Positions 9,688 through 19,648 of a stretch of DNA of 64,000 nt are shown here, piece after piece. Numbering within the stretch: position 1 is the first letter of the stretch; each line of letters opens with the position of its first letter. The stretch comes from Vibrio pelagius (GTDB lineage: Bacteria > Pseudomonadota > Gammaproteobacteria > Enterobacterales > Vibrionaceae): NCBI RefSeq assembly GCF_024347575.1, contig NZ_AP025504.1, positions 620,001-684,000 on the forward strand, in the 5' to 3' direction. The position numbers and the translations under genes were made by a program. The notes beneath the pieces were generated by a model, which saw nothing but the letters and a program-made list of their open reading frames with translations, made no database searches and had not been told where the DNA came from.

Positions 9688-9878
9688 CCGACAACGTTAC
9701 TCCCAAGAAGCGACTCAATTGATAAGCTTCAACCTGCTCTTACTATTAACGTCAAAGCCCGTGACACTATAACGCCACGTAACAAACTCAATATGTGTAT
9801 CAAGATAACGACGATAACTCGTTTATCCTTTAGACTTGATTTAAGCATGAATAACAATGTGTTGAAAAAGGAAACAGT

Positions 9879-10595
9879 ATGCCTCCTATGATTGTTGGTC
9901 ACCGTGGTGTTGCAGGTACTCACCCTGAAAACACCAAAGCAAGTATTGAACAGGCAGCGAAACTTGGCCTGAAATGGATTGAAGTCGACATTCAGCCTAC
10001 ATTGGACGATCAATTAGTGGTGTGTCACGACCATACGCTTGAGCGCTGTAGTGACGGACATGGTCGCGTTGACGAGCATACCTTGGCAGAGCTAAAGCAG
10101 TTCGATTTTGGCTCGTGGAAGTCATCAGAGTTTGAAGGTGAGAAAATTCTGACTCTCACAGAGATGTTGGCTTTGGTTGGAGCACTCGATCTGAGCGTCA
10201 ATTTAGAGGTAAAAGTCGATACCCGCCACCAGCCCGCGCACGTTGTTGAGATGCTTCATGAAGAGCTGATCCGCTGCTCAATGGATACTGACCGCATCCT
10301 GATTTCCAGCTTTAGTCATCGAGTGGTTGAAGAGGTGAAAAAGCACCTTCCTCAATACCGAGTCGGCATGATCACCGAGCAGTTAGCACAGGAAGATAAA
10401 ACCACGATAGAGAACAGTGATGCCTTCAGCTGTCATTTGAATTACGCCAACCTGACTCAATCTGACATTGATTATCTAAAACAAACAGGGCGAAAAATTT
10501 GGTGCTATACCGTTAACCACAGTTCAGAATTTGACTATATCAACCAGGTCGACGCTATTTTTACAGACTTTCCAACACGATTCTTAGCACTTTAA
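9879..10595 (+). CDS. Glycerophosphodiester phosphodiesterase, cytosolic UgpQ type
   Basis: A 238-residue GDPD-family TIM barrel that hydrolyses glycerophosphodiesters to glycerol-3-phosphate and an alcohol. The N-terminal GHRGVAGTHPENT carries the catalytic His-Arg pair and the first metal-binding Glu, WIEVDIQ carries further metal ligands, and HDHTLER carries the second catalytic His. There is no signal peptide, so it acts in the cytosol, unlike the secreted GDPD at 52.6-53.8 kb. An AAAGGAAACAG ribosome binding site precedes the ATG. Confidence 0.9.
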   Translation: MPPMIVGHRGVAGTHPENTKASIEQAAKLGLKWIEVDIQPTLDDQLVVCHDHTLERCSDGHGRVDEHTLAELKQFDFGSWKSSEFEGEKILTLTEMLALVGALDLSVNLEVKVDTRHQPAHVVEMLHEELIRCSMDTDRILISSFSHRVVEEVKKHLPQYRVGMITEQLAQEDKTTIENSDAFSCHLNYANLTQSDIDYLKQTGRKIWCYTVNHSSEFDYINQVDAIFTDFPTRFLAL

Positions 10596-10628
10596 CGACA
10601 CGGGCTAGGCATATCATACTGGGCACGA

Positions 10629-11171
10629 CTACCATTCAATATCAATAGGCGTGCCCATTTGAACCAACTCAATGAACTCATCCATCTCTTGGTTGGTAAT
10701 AGCGATACAACCGTCTGTCCAATCGAAACTCTGGATGTACCGCGAAGATCGAATCTCTTCGTTCTTTAAACCATGTATTTTGATATTACCACCCGGATCA
10801 ATGTCGTATTTCTCTGCCCACTTGCGATCCGATGGCGCCGGATAGCTAATATGTACAGAACGATAGAACTCTGACTCCTCAAGTACATAGTCTAGATAGT
10901 AACGACCTTCAGGGGTTCGGTTGTCACCCTCAAAACGTTTGTGTCCCTTAGGCTGTTTGCCTAATGCGATTCGATATTCGCGTACTAATGTGTCTCCACT
11001 CATTAAGTACATACGTCTTGCAGACTTATCAACCTTCACCATGGTGACAGCTAACTGAGAATACAACGGGTTAGATGTTGGAAAGCTCTCAACAACGACA
11101 GGGGTTCCAGCCCAACTTAACGTGAGAGACGAGCAGGTGAAACACATTAATGCAGCAATGAAACGACTCAT
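10629..11171 (-). CDS. Periplasmic L,D-transpeptidase-fold (YkuD) protein, YafK-like
   Basis: A 180-residue exported protein with an N-terminal signal peptide (about residues 1-21, ending near SWAGT) and a YkuD domain. The active-site region reads TDGCIAI with Cys155, and His133 lies in IKIHG. The residue before Gly-Cys is Asp instead of the usual His of SHGC enzymes, as seen in YafK/YcfS-related branches, some of which cleave rather than form peptidoglycan-lipoprotein links. Its start overlaps the stop of the upstream GNAT gene by four bases, so the two are translationally coupled. Confidence 0.8.
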   Translation of the reverse strand: MSRFIAALMCFTCSSLTLSWAGTPVVVESFPTSNPLYSQLAVTMVKVDKSARRMYLMSGDTLVREYRIALGKQPKGHKRFEGDNRTPEGRYYLDYVLEESEFYRSVHISYPAPSDRKWAEKYDIDPGGNIKIHGLKNEEIRSSRYIQSFDWTDGCIAITNQEMDEFIELVQMGTPIDIEW

Positions 11172-11650
11172 ACATCCTCTAACGACATAGACATGATTCG
11201 CGATTGGGTCACCATTCCCAAAGACTCATAGAAACGTTGTGCATCCTGATTAAATTCCATTACCTCCAAGCGCAGCTCTGTAGCACCATTGGCGTGCGCC
11301 CATTGATTGAACGCGCGCATCAACTTTTTGCCTACTCCTTGGCCTTGAACATCGTCCCCGACCACAATGGTGTTTACTCGAGCAACCTTATGGTCTTGAA
11401 TAAAACTCACGCCGTTATTCTGCGTAATTTTTCCAGCCAGAAAAGCGACGACCTGTTCATCTTCTTCAGCAACTAAAAAGTGCCCTTCCGGATCTAACAT
11501 TAAGCCTAACCAATACGCTTCAGAGCCGCTATCTGCTTTTTCAGGGGAACTAAAAACCGAAGGAGCACCTTGATGATGTTGGCGATTGATCTGGTGAGAG
11601 AGCTTTAATATGAATTGAATATCGGACACTTTGACCGCGCGTATACGCAT
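11168..11650 (-). CDS. GNAT-family N-acetyltransferase
   Basis: A 160-residue acetyltransferase. The acetyl-CoA-binding motif A is clear, VNTIVVGDDVQGQGVGKKLM at about residues 92-111, followed by the typical motif B, AQRFYESLGM. The acceptor substrate is not predictable. It is the first gene of a two-gene unit with the YkuD protein, overlapping it by four bases (ATGA). The MITE described at 11.67-11.97 kb sits immediately upstream of its ATG, within the likely promoter region. Confidence 0.85.
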   Translation of the reverse strand: MRIRAVKVSDIQFILKLSHQINRQHHQGAPSVFSSPEKADSGSEAYWLGLMLDPEGHFLVAEEDEQVVAFLAGKITQNNGVSFIQDHKVARVNTIVVGDDVQGQGVGKKLMRAFNQWAHANGATELRLEVMEFNQDAQRFYESLGMVTQSRIMSMSLEDV

Positions 11651-11671
11651 AATAACTACCTTGTTTGCAAT

Positions 11672-11966
11672 TAGGGCGTGTTGACCTTTCGTGGTTAAAT
11701 TTTGTTCGGATGGGGACGCCTAGTCAAAAGCGTTTTAATCGCGGCGAGGGAGAAGTAGCCTAGTCATTCTAAGCAAATCTCCCTCAACAAAGAGTAAAAC
11801 GCTTTTTGCGGGGACGCCCAGCTCGAACCCTTCGGGCAGCGTTTGCTGGTCATTTCTACTGCGTTATCGGCTTCTCATGTAGGCTAGCTACACATCAAAG
11901 CCTCTGCCTTGTATAAATACCCAGCAACTCGCTGCAAAAACCAGCTCGAAAGATCAACACGCCCTA
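11672..11966. mobile_element. MITE-like non-autonomous element (about 291 bp plus flanking TA)
   Basis: The ends form a terminal inverted repeat of 18 bases with one mismatch: GGGCGTGTTGACCTTTCG at the left and the reverse complement of GGGCGTGTTGATCTTTCG at the right. A TA dinucleotide flanks each end, consistent with a TA target duplication. Inside, AAAAGCGTTTTA and GAGGGAGA on the left arm pair with TCTCCCTC and TAAAACGCTTTT on the right, so a large hairpin is possible. There is no transposase frame. The element fills the space between the GNAT and Gfo/Idh/MocA genes. Confidence 0.75.
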
Positions 11967-12145
11967 GTATTACCTTAACAAAATCCGCCATTCACTGCAC
12001 AAGCCACAACAGGTAAGCATGGCCTGAGTAACATTAATAATATTAGGCTAACTACAACAATAATTTGTTCCGCAATTAAGGTCCTTTTCGTTTTAGCCCA
12101 GTGCTACTATCTCAACACACCAACAAGAAGGACGGAAAAACCGAT

Positions 12146-13129
12146 ATGATTAAGTTTGCTGTAATTGGCACCAATTGGATTACTCAAAAATTTGTACAGG
12201 CTGCACATGAAGTTAACGCCATGCAATTAACCGCCGTCTATTCTCGAAATCTAGAGAGCGCAGTTGAGTTTGGCAAAGAGTTTGGCGTAGAGACTCACCA
12301 CACAGATATGGATCAGCTTGCAAACGATCCAGCCATTGATGCAGTTTACATCGCCTCACCGAATTCGTTCCATTGTCAGCAAGCGATCATGTTGATGGAA
12401 CACAACAAGCACGTGATCTGCGAGAAACCTATTGCTTCGAACATTCGCGAAGCAACCAAGATGTTTGAGGTCGCTAAAAACAACAATGTTGTTCTCTTCG
12501 AAGCATACAAATCTCAATATCTACCTAACTTTCAAGCCGTTCAACAAGCGCTTCCTAAGATAGGCAAAATCCACAAAGCGCACATCAGCTACTGTCAGTA
12601 CTCGTCTCGATATCAACGATACCTAGATGGAGAAAACCCAAACACTTTCAACCCGGTTTTCTCAAATGGGTCTTTGGTGGACATTGGTTTCTATTCTGTG
12701 GCCGCAGCGGTCGCCCTATTTGGTAAACCTCAAAGCGTTCAAGCATCCGCTCACCTTCTAGAGTCTGGGGTTGACGGTCATGGCAGCGCCATCTTCTACT
12801 ACCCAGAATTCGACGTTACGTTAGCACACTCAAAAGTCAGTGACTCTTACGCATACAGCGAGATTCAAGGCGAGCTCGGCGCGATTTTAATTGATCATAT
12901 TGCTGAGTGTACGCACGTTAAGATTCAATACCGAAATGGCGATGTAGAAGAGTTGAATCAGCCGCAACGCGAAAATTCAATGTGCTACGAAGCCGAGATG
13001 TTCGCACAAGTGCTGAAAGGCAATAGAGAAGCGCAATCACAGGCGCAACAGCGTGCGATCACAGTTTCAGAACTCATAACAGAAATGCGTCATCAGGTTG
13101 GTGTGCATTATCCGGCGGACGAAATCTAA
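12146..13129 (+). CDS. Gfo/Idh/MocA-family NAD(P)-dependent oxidoreductase
   Basis: A 327-residue dehydrogenase with an N-terminal Rossmann fold (FAVIGTNWITQKF at the start, where the usual GxGxxG is relaxed) and the family's catalytic EKP motif in VICEKPIASN at about residues 90-99. Members oxidise sugars, inositols or related compounds; the substrate here is not evident. The frame extends to 12101, but ATG 12146 begins the conserved domain directly. An AAGGA lies further upstream than ideal (about 13 bases). It is monocistronic. Confidence 0.85.
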   Translation: MIKFAVIGTNWITQKFVQAAHEVNAMQLTAVYSRNLESAVEFGKEFGVETHHTDMDQLANDPAIDAVYIASPNSFHCQQAIMLMEHNKHVICEKPIASNIREATKMFEVAKNNNVVLFEAYKSQYLPNFQAVQQALPKIGKIHKAHISYCQYSSRYQRYLDGENPNTFNPVFSNGSLVDIGFYSVAAAVALFGKPQSVQASAHLLESGVDGHGSAIFYYPEFDVTLAHSKVSDSYAYSEIQGELGAILIDHIAECTHVKIQYRNGDVEELNQPQRENSMCYEAEMFAQVLKGNREAQSQAQQRAITVSELITEMRHQVGVHYPADEI

Positions 13130-13287
13130 ACCGTTTCTCTCGCTTTATGATTGAGCAATTTCGACTTACCTTAAATAACCGTTGCTTGTCTTAACGACAA
13201 ATTACCTGATTAGTCGATCTCTGAATCATCTGATTAAATCCGCCTTCGAAAAGCAAAGTTAATTTTAATTTATTGAAGGTGTTTAAG

Positions 13288-13446
13288 ATGTTTTCAATCG
13301 AAGATCGTGTTGTCGCAACAAAAGGTGTCGAAGTAAGTGAAATGGTAGTAGCTGGTCTAAGCGCAGGCGGTTTCTATGTTCACGTTACAACTACCGAGGG
13401 TGGTCTGACACTGACATACCCTATGCAAGATCTTAAAAAAGCATAA
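13288..13446 (+). CDS. Small conserved hypothetical protein (52 aa)
   Basis: A 52-residue frame beginning MFSIEDRVVATKG and ending MQDLKKA. GAAGGT lies seven bases before the ATG, a good ribosome binding site, and codon use is normal for the region. It has no signal peptide or membrane segment. The sequence resembles small uncharacterised Vibrio proteins, but I cannot assign a function. It stands alone between the oxidoreductase and grxB. Confidence 0.65.
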   Translation: MFSIEDRVVATKGVEVSEMVVAGLSAGGFYVHVTTTEGGLTLTYPMQDLKKA

Positions 13447-13701
13447 TTCGACGTTTTTAGCTCGCGATAATGCGCAGTTAAACACATCACCCTATTAGGG
13501 CCTTGGTAAAGACACTCTTCTGCATTGGAGTGAATTGCCTGGGCCTTATCTCTTTCTGCGCCCCAAGACAACTTATCCTCTACTCCTTGCAGGTTGTAAA
13601 ATTTCTATTACATTTCAATACAAGTACTTATGGTCTTAAATAAGTTCTGGTACATTAGCGTTATCTTATGCTTGGGTAACTTATACATTTAAGGGGAAGC
13701 C

Positions 13702-14334
13702 ATGAAGCTTTATATCTATGATCACTGTCCATTCTGTGCTCGTGTCGCTTTTATTGCACGCTCGCTAGGAATCACTCTGGAGCTGGTCTCTGTGGACTAC
13801 CACGATGCACAGACCTTGGTTGATCTTATTGGTAAAAAAATGGTGCCTGTTCTTGAAAAAGATGACGGCTCTATCATGGCGGAAAGCCTCGATATCATTG
13901 CCTATTTTATGGATCTTGCGAACAGCGATGAACCTCGAGAGCCTGCAAATCCAGTGACTCAGTTCCAAACTCGCGCTTTCCCGCTCACTCAGCGTATTGG
14001 TCGCCCACGTTGGTGGAAACTAGACCTGCCTGAATATCGTAGCGAGGAGAGCAAAGTAGCTTGGCGCGAGAGTAAAGAGACAGAAGAGTTCAACTTTGAC
14101 AAGCTGATTGAGCAAACTCCTCAATTCGTACAGTTGATCAACCCATTGTTAAAAGACGCAGAGCTATTGCTTGACTTTGACAAGGGCGAATCCACTCTGC
14201 CGCTTATCGACCAAGCGGTTTACTTCTCAATGCTTCGCGGTTTCTACGTAGAGCCAAGTATCGAATGGCCACCAGAACTTGACCGTTGGATGGAACGCAA
14301 AAGCAAAGAGCTTGGTGTTGGGCTCCTTGAATAG
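13702..14334 (+). CDS. grxB: Glutaredoxin 2 (GrxB type)
   Basis: A 210-residue glutaredoxin of the unusual GrxB class, which combines a thioredoxin-fold domain with a helical glutathione-transferase-like C-terminal domain. The redox motif CPFC occupies residues 9-12, close to the N-terminus as in E. coli GrxB, where the sequence is CPYC. MVPVLEKDDG carries the cis-proline of the glutathione site. It is preceded by AAGGGGAAG at good spacing and followed by a hairpin terminator. Confidence 0.9.
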   Translation: MKLYIYDHCPFCARVAFIARSLGITLELVSVDYHDAQTLVDLIGKKMVPVLEKDDGSIMAESLDIIAYFMDLANSDEPREPANPVTQFQTRAFPLTQRIGRPRWWKLDLPEYRSEESKVAWRESKETEEFNFDKLIEQTPQFVQLINPLLKDAELLLDFDKGESTLPLIDQAVYFSMLRGFYVEPSIEWPPELDRWMERKSKELGVGLLE

Positions 14335-14340
14335 ACTGAT

Positions 14341-14366
14341 AACCGAAGCCTAGTGCTTCGGTTTAA
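14341..14366 (+). terminator. Rho-independent terminator after grxB
   Basis: Stem AACCGAAGC/GCTTCGGTT with a five-base loop, followed by a short T-rich run. It lies seven bases after the grxB stop. Confidence 0.65.
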
Positions 14367-14465
14367 ATAGGAGCTAATGGTTCAGTTTAGCTGGCACTTT
14401 TCGTTTTGAATTGACCGACGATACTCTTTGAGCTTCTCTGGTAGATCGCCTAAATCAGCAAAAGA

Positions 14466-15299
14466 TCACAAAAGTCGGCGTCTCAATCCTGTTCGCTCTA
14501 AAATGCGTGTTGAGATCTCCTCAACCGACAGTGAAGAGGTATTGATGTATGGGATCGCTTCACGTCGGAACAGTCCTTCTACCGTTTGCAACTCGTAGAC
14601 ACACTGCGAATCACTCGCGTATTCACTTCCCGCTAAACGGTTTTCACGAATCTCAGTTAAACGCTCTGCATCGATCGTCAAACCAAATAGCTTATGGCGG
14701 TGGATCTCAAACTCAGGCAGCAGTCTCAGCCTCGCAATGTCGTCGTGAATGAATGGGTAGTTAGCCACACGCAATCCAAATTGCATTGCCATGTAAAGGC
14801 TGGTTGGGGTCTTACCGCTACGCGATACTCCAAGTAGAATAATATCGGCCTCTTCCAATCCTCTCAATGTAATCCCATCATCATGCGCTAGCGTGTACTC
14901 AATCGCCGCAATACGATCGAAGTACTTGTCTGAATCCTTATTCACGCTACGAGAACGCTGCAGCTTGGGTTTGGGGGCCATTTGAGTGTCGTCTTGCACT
15001 TTCTGCACAATACTCTCCAACACGTCGTAACAATGTGCAGGAGCGGCTAACAGTTTCTGTTTGATATCAGGAATGACAATCGAAAAGAACACCAATGGTT
15101 CGTTGCCTGTTTCTCGGTAGGAAATCTCGATCTCTTTTAACAAATCACTCAATTTGTCTTCGCTTTCCACAAACGGAAAGGTTTTTTCGTTAGCTTTGAA
15201 GGGAAATTGACCTAGAACAACGTGCCCTAAAGTCTCACATGTTATGGCCGTTCCATCAGAAACATAGAATACATCACGACTTTGAATATCAATTTGCAT
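14466..15299 (-). CDS. ppsR: PpsR, bifunctional PEP synthase regulatory kinase/pyrophosphorylase
   Basis: A 277-residue DUF299 protein that inactivates PEP synthase by ADP-dependent phosphorylation of a threonine next to the catalytic histidine, and reactivates it by phosphorolysis. The P-loop-like [17 protein letters not shown] is present at about residues 154-170, and length equals the E. coli homologue. It diverges from ppsA across a 178-base intergenic region, the classical arrangement. After the TGA stop the same frame continues open for 27 codons, discussed in the findings. Confidence 0.95.
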   Translation of the reverse strand: MQIDIQSRDVFYVSDGTAITCETLGHVVLGQFPFKANEKTFPFVESEDKLSDLLKEIEISYRETGNEPLVFFSIVIPDIKQKLLAAPAHCYDVLESIVQKVQDDTQMAPKPKLQRSRSVNKDSDKYFDRIAAIEYTLAHDDGITLRGLEEADIILLGVSRSGKTPTSLYMAMQFGLRVANYPFIHDDIARLRLLPEFEIHRHKLFGLTIDAERLTEIRENRLAGSEYASDSQCVYELQTVEGLFRREAIPYINTSSLSVEEISTRILERTGLRRRLL

Positions 15300-15477
15300 T
15301 TTTTATTTAATGTTTAAAATTATTTTGAGTAGGATGGTCACCATAATATATATAACAAAAGCCTGCTGACTATTACGTACCCCACAGGTTTGAAAAATTT
15401 TTAACATTTTTTTCAACTCTGACGTAATCGTTTGCCTTTAAATCCCTACAAAACTTGCTATGTTTCTGGAGAAATAA

Positions 15478-17850
15478 ATGCAAAATAATACCCTATGGTT
15501 CAATGGCCTATCCATGGAAGATGTCGACAAGGTCGGCGGTAAGAACGCCTCACTTGGCGAGATGGTTTCTAACCTATCCAATGCTGGTGTTTCTGTACCA
15601 AATGGTTTTGCTACCACTTCTTATGCGTTTAACGAGTTCCTAGACTACAAAGGTCTTGATGAGCGCATTCACCAACTACTTGATGAACTTGATGTCGAAG
15701 ACGTTGAAGCGCTGCGTAAGACAGGTGCGACGATTCGCCAATGGGTTCTTGAAGCCCCTTTCCCAGAATCCCTAGAGCAAGATATCCGCGATAACTACCG
15801 TGAGCTAATCGAAGGCAATGATGAGTTGTCTGTAGCGGTTCGTTCATCGGCAACGGCGGAAGACCTTCCTGATGCTTCGTTTGCTGGTCAACAAGAGACC
15901 TTCCTAAACGTAAAAGGCATCGATGCTGTTCTAGAAGCAACAAAACACGTATACGCGTCTCTGTTTAACGATCGCGCTATCTCTTACCGTGTACACCAAG
16001 GCTTTGACCACCGCGGAATCTCGCTTTCTGCAGGCATCCAACGCATGGTTCGTTCAGACAAAGCCTCTTCAGGTGTCATGTTCACCCTTGATACAGAATC
16101 AGGCTTCGATCAAGTGGTATTCATCACTTCATCTTGGGGTCTGGGTGAAATGGTCGTTCAAGGTGCGGTGAACCCAGACGAGTTCTACGTTCACAAGCCG
16201 ATGCTTGAAGCGGGTCAGTACCCTATCGTTAAGAAAACGTTCGGTTCTAAACTGATCAAGATGATCTACTCAACTAACCAAGAGATCGGTAAGCAAGTTG
16301 ATATCATCGACACAGATACTCAAGAGCGTAACGAGTTCTCACTGAACGATGAAGAGATCAAAGAGCTAGCAAAACAAGCGATGATCATCGAGAAGCACTA
16401 CCAACGACCAATGGACATTGAGTGGGCGAAAGATGGCATCGACGGTAAGCTATACATTGTTCAAGCACGCCCAGAGACCGTATGTTCTCAAAGCGAGCAA
16501 AACGTCATTGAGCGTTACGAACTAAGCAACAAAGCAGACGTAGCGGTTGAGGGCCGTGCTATCGGCCAACGTATCGGCTCTGGCCCTGTACGTCTGGTTG
16601 ATTCATTGGATCAAATGTCTTTGGTTCAAGAAGGTGACGTTCTAGTCACTGACATGACTGACCCAGACTGGGAACCCGTGATGAAAAAAGCTTCTGCGAT
16701 TGTCACCAACCGTGGCGGTCGTACTTGTCACGCAGCGATCATCGCTCGTGAACTTGGCATCCCAGCGATTGTTGGTTGTGGTGACGCAACAAGCCGCCTA
16801 GAAGATGGTTCTACAGTGACGGTATCTTGTGCAGAAGGTGAAACAGGTTACGTTTACCAAGGCGAGCTGGATTTCGAAATCAAGCGTTCTGCCGTTGACG
16901 AACTACCCCTGCTTCCAACCAAAGTGATGATGAACGTCGGTAACCCTGATCGTGCATTCGACTTCGCTCAAATTCCGAACGAAGGTGTTGGTCTGGCTCG
17001 TCTAGAGTTCATCATCAACAAGATGATCGGTATTCACCCGAAAGCGCTACTGAACTTTGATGCGCAGAGCGATGAGCTTAAAGCGGAAATCACTGAGCGT
17101 ATCCGTGGTTACAAAGATCCTATCGATTTCTACGTAAGCAAGCTAACAGAGGGCATCGCGACTATCGCTTCTGCGTTCTGGCCTAAGCGTGTGATCGTAC
17201 GTATGTCTGACTTTAAGTCTAACGAATACAGCAACTTAGTGGGCGGTAAAGAGTTTGAACCGCATGAAGAGAACCCAATGCTGGGCTTCCGTGGTGCTTC
17301 TCGTTACATCTCTCCAGTATTCGAAGATTGCTTTGAACTAGAAACTCAAGCGATCAAACGCGTACGCAACGAGATGGGCCTTAAGAACGTTGAAATCATG
17401 ATTCCTTTCGTGCGTACCCCGAGCGAAGCGGCATCGGTTATCGACCTGCTGGCGAAATTCAACCTACGTCGTGGCGACCAAGGACTGAAAGTGATCATGA
17501 TGTGTGAGCTGCCATCTAACGCGGTATTGGCTGAAGAGTTCTTGAAGTACTTCGATGGCTTCTCTATCGGCTCTAACGACATGACTCAGCTAACGCTTGG
17601 TCTTGACCGTGACTCTGGTGATGTTGCTCATCTATTTGACGAGCGTAACCCAGCAGTGAAAGCGATGCTGAAGATGGCAATCGATGCTGCAACCAAAGCA
17701 GGCAAATACGTAGGTATCTGTGGTCAAGGTCCATCGGACCACGATGACCTAGCAGAGTGGCTAATGGAGCAAGGCATCAGCTCTGTATCTCTAAACCCAG
17801 ATACGGTTATCGATACATGGTTGAAGCTAGGCAATGTTGCTAACAAATAA
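15478..17850 (+). CDS. ppsA: Phosphoenolpyruvate synthase (pyruvate, water dikinase)
   Basis: A 790-residue gluconeogenic enzyme that makes PEP from pyruvate and ATP. Domains in order are the ATP-binding domain (about 1-350), the phospho-histidine swivelling domain with GGRTCHAAI (catalytic His418; the preceding Thr is the PpsR target) and the PEP/pyruvate-binding TIM barrel with [12 protein letters not shown] and the catalytic Cys in [10 protein letters not shown]. The ATG has TGGAG seven bases upstream. It is divergent from ppsR and ends at a strong terminator. Confidence 0.97.
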   Translation: MQNNTLWFNGLSMEDVDKVGGKNASLGEMVSNLSNAGVSVPNGFATTSYAFNEFLDYKGLDERIHQLLDELDVEDVEALRKTGATIRQWVLEAPFPESLEQDIRDNYRELIEGNDELSVAVRSSATAEDLPDASFAGQQETFLNVKGIDAVLEATKHVYASLFNDRAISYRVHQGFDHRGISLSAGIQRMVRSDKASSGVMFTLDTESGFDQVVFITSSWGLGEMVVQGAVNPDEFYVHKPMLEAGQYPIVKKTFGSKLIKMIYSTNQEIGKQVDIIDTDTQERNEFSLNDEEIKELAKQAMIIEKHYQRPMDIEWAKDGIDGKLYIVQARPETVCSQSEQNVIERYELSNKADVAVEGRAIGQRIGSGPVRLVDSLDQMSLVQEGDVLVTDMTDPDWEPVMKKASAIVTNRGGRTCHAAIIARELGIPAIVGCGDATSRLEDGSTVTVSCAEGETGYVYQGELDFEIKRSAVDELPLLPTKVMMNVGNPDRAFDFAQIPNEGVGLARLEFIINKMIGIHPKALLNFDAQSDELKAEITERIRGYKDPIDFYVSKLTEGIATIASAFWPKRVIVRMSDFKSNEYSNLVGGKEFEPHEENPMLGFRGASRYISPVFEDCFELETQAIKRVRNEMGLKNVEIMIPFVRTPSEAASVIDLLAKFNLRRGDQGLKVIMMCELPSNAVLAEEFLKYFDGFSIGSNDMTQLTLGLDRDSGDVAHLFDERNPAVKAMLKMAIDAATKAGKYVGICGQGPSDHDDLAEWLMEQGISSVSLNPDTVIDTWLKLGNVANK

Positions 17851-17893
17851 CCTTCTCTAATCGAAAAACGAATATAGCCAGTCATTATGAACT

Positions 17894-17933
17894 GACCCCC
17901 AATAGTTGGACACCAATTATTGGGGGTCTTTTT
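17894..17933 (+). terminator. Strong terminator after ppsA
   Basis: A perfect 11-bp stem GACCCCCAATA/TATTGGGGGTC with a 13-base loop precedes a run of five T. The left arm and loop resemble an IS3-family (IS150-group) terminus, discussed in the findings. Confidence 0.9.
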
Positions 17934-18088
17934 ATCTCCAAATATCACTGCACCACAGTATTGTCGCAATTAGCGCAACACTGAATAGACAACACGGTCT
18001 ATTGGTATCTGCTAGACATTACGCTATCCTTTAGCCGTATCCATATTAAACGGTTAACCGCCGTCCTCTCAATAATGCTAAGACCAAT

Positions 18089-19423
18089 ATGACTTCAACA
18101 ACTGGAACGCCCTCTCCTTCCCTAAGTAAGCAACTTTTTACTATGACGTGGCCAATGCTGTTCGGCGTACTCTCGCTGATGAGCTTTCAGCTAGTCGACA
18201 GTGCTTTTATCGGTCAACTTGGTGTTTTACCCCTTGCTGCTCAAGGCTTTACACTTCCAATACAGATGATCATCATTGGGATTCAAGTTGGGCTTGGCAT
18301 TGCTACCACGGCAGTGATCGCACGAGCGATAGGAGCCCAAAAGACTCACTATGCAAAACAATTAGGGGGGTTAGTGGTTGTAATGGGAGGTGTAGGTGTC
18401 GCACTATTCTCGATGGTCATTTACCTACTCCGCACCCCTATTTTACAACTCTTAGATGCTCCAGAATCGGTCTTCCCAATCATTGATGCTTACTGGGTTT
18501 ACTGGTTGGTTAGCTCGTGGACAGGTGCAATGCTCTATTTCTTCTACAGCGTCTGTCGTGCCAATGGCAATACCATGCTTCCTGGCACCATGATGATCGC
18601 TACTAGTTTGATTAACCTCGCACTCGATCCTATCTTCATTTTCACTCTCGACTTAGGCATCAATGGTGCAGCTATTGCGACGATCATCGCCTTTGGGATA
18701 GGTATTTTGATCGTGGCACCTAAGGTTACCAAAAAACACTGGCTCACTTTCGACTGGCAAGACCTAGACATAAGCAAAAGTGTTCGTTCTATTGGGCGCA
18801 TTATGGGCCCTGCGATGATCAGTCAATTACTGCCACCCGTCTCTTCGATGCTGGCAACCAAGCTACTAGCAAGCTACGGTACAGCGGCTGTTGCAGCGTG
18901 GGCATTGGGCTCTCGCTTTGAGTTTTTCGCCATTGTTTCAGTACTTGCTCTGACCATGTCTATGCCGCCGATGATTGGTCGTATGCTAGGTGAAAAGAAC
19001 CTGATTGACATTCGCAGTTTAATCAAGATTGCCGCTACCTTTGTGCTCGGTTTTCAAGTTGTGATTGCGCTCGTTACTTGGCTGTTTTCAAATGGCTTGG
19101 CTGGATTGATGACCAGCGACAGTGATGTGACCACCATCCTAAATTATCATCTAATGATCGTGCCAATCAGCCTTGGCCCTTTAGGTATTTGTATGTTGAT
19201 GGTGTCGGTATCAAACGCTCTGGGTAAGTCATACACCGCACTAACGATTTCGGCACTGCGCTTGTTTGCTTTCTTCTTGCCATGTCTATGGATTGGGTCT
19301 CAAGTAGCGGGTATCGAAGGTCTGTTCTGGGGAGCGATGCTAGGTAATATATTTGCAGGAACTTGTGCTTGGGTACTGTCTCAGCGCGCTCTGAAGCAAA
19401 TCGAGCACAAGTTAGCCACCTGA
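18089..19423 (+). CDS. MATE-family multidrug/Na+ efflux transporter
   Basis: A 444-residue inner-membrane protein with about 12 hydrophobic segments in two homologous halves, typical of the DinF/NorM superfamily. The MATE pattern is visible in FQLVDSAFIGQLGVLPLAAQGF (segment 1-2) and in the second-half equivalent starting MGPAMISQLLPPV. Such proteins export cationic drugs or metabolites using Na+ or H+. Substrate and coupling ion cannot be told. It is monocistronic, with its own terminator at 19451-19479. Confidence 0.88.
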   Translation: MTSTTGTPSPSLSKQLFTMTWPMLFGVLSLMSFQLVDSAFIGQLGVLPLAAQGFTLPIQMIIIGIQVGLGIATTAVIARAIGAQKTHYAKQLGGLVVVMGGVGVALFSMVIYLLRTPILQLLDAPESVFPIIDAYWVYWLVSSWTGAMLYFFYSVCRANGNTMLPGTMMIATSLINLALDPIFIFTLDLGINGAAIATIIAFGIGILIVAPKVTKKHWLTFDWQDLDISKSVRSIGRIMGPAMISQLLPPVSSMLATKLLASYGTAAVAAWALGSRFEFFAIVSVLALTMSMPPMIGRMLGEKNLIDIRSLIKIAATFVLGFQVVIALVTWLFSNGLAGLMTSDSDVTTILNYHLMIVPISLGPLGICMLMVSVSNALGKSYTALTISALRLFAFFLPCLWIGSQVAGIEGLFWGAMLGNIFAGTCAWVLSQRALKQIEHKLAT

Positions 19424-19450
19424 CAATCGGTTTACCATATTTTCGTAATC

Positions 19451-19479
19451 AAAAAAGTAGCCTCATAGGCTGCTTTTTT
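19451..19479 (+). terminator. Rho-independent terminator after MATE gene
   Basis: Stem AAAAAAGTAGCC/GGCTGCTTTTTT with a five-base TCATA loop; the A-run and T-run extend the stem. Confidence 0.85.
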
Positions 19480-19648
19480 GTTCTTTAGGTCATAAGGAAA
19501 TGGGGTGGGCCTGTTATGTCACAATCCTACTTAGTGCGATATTTGATCGAACTTTAAAAGCTTACTAACCACAAGTGATATATAATTGATAGAAATATAT
19601 AAAATCAAAACCCTTATACGTCTTAGGCTCGGTAAATAACTATTCAAT

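Noticed and set aside
17724..17969. Minus-strand frame overlapping the end of ppsA
   Set aside because: It is a shadow of the ppsA coding sequence and its terminator, with no start signal.
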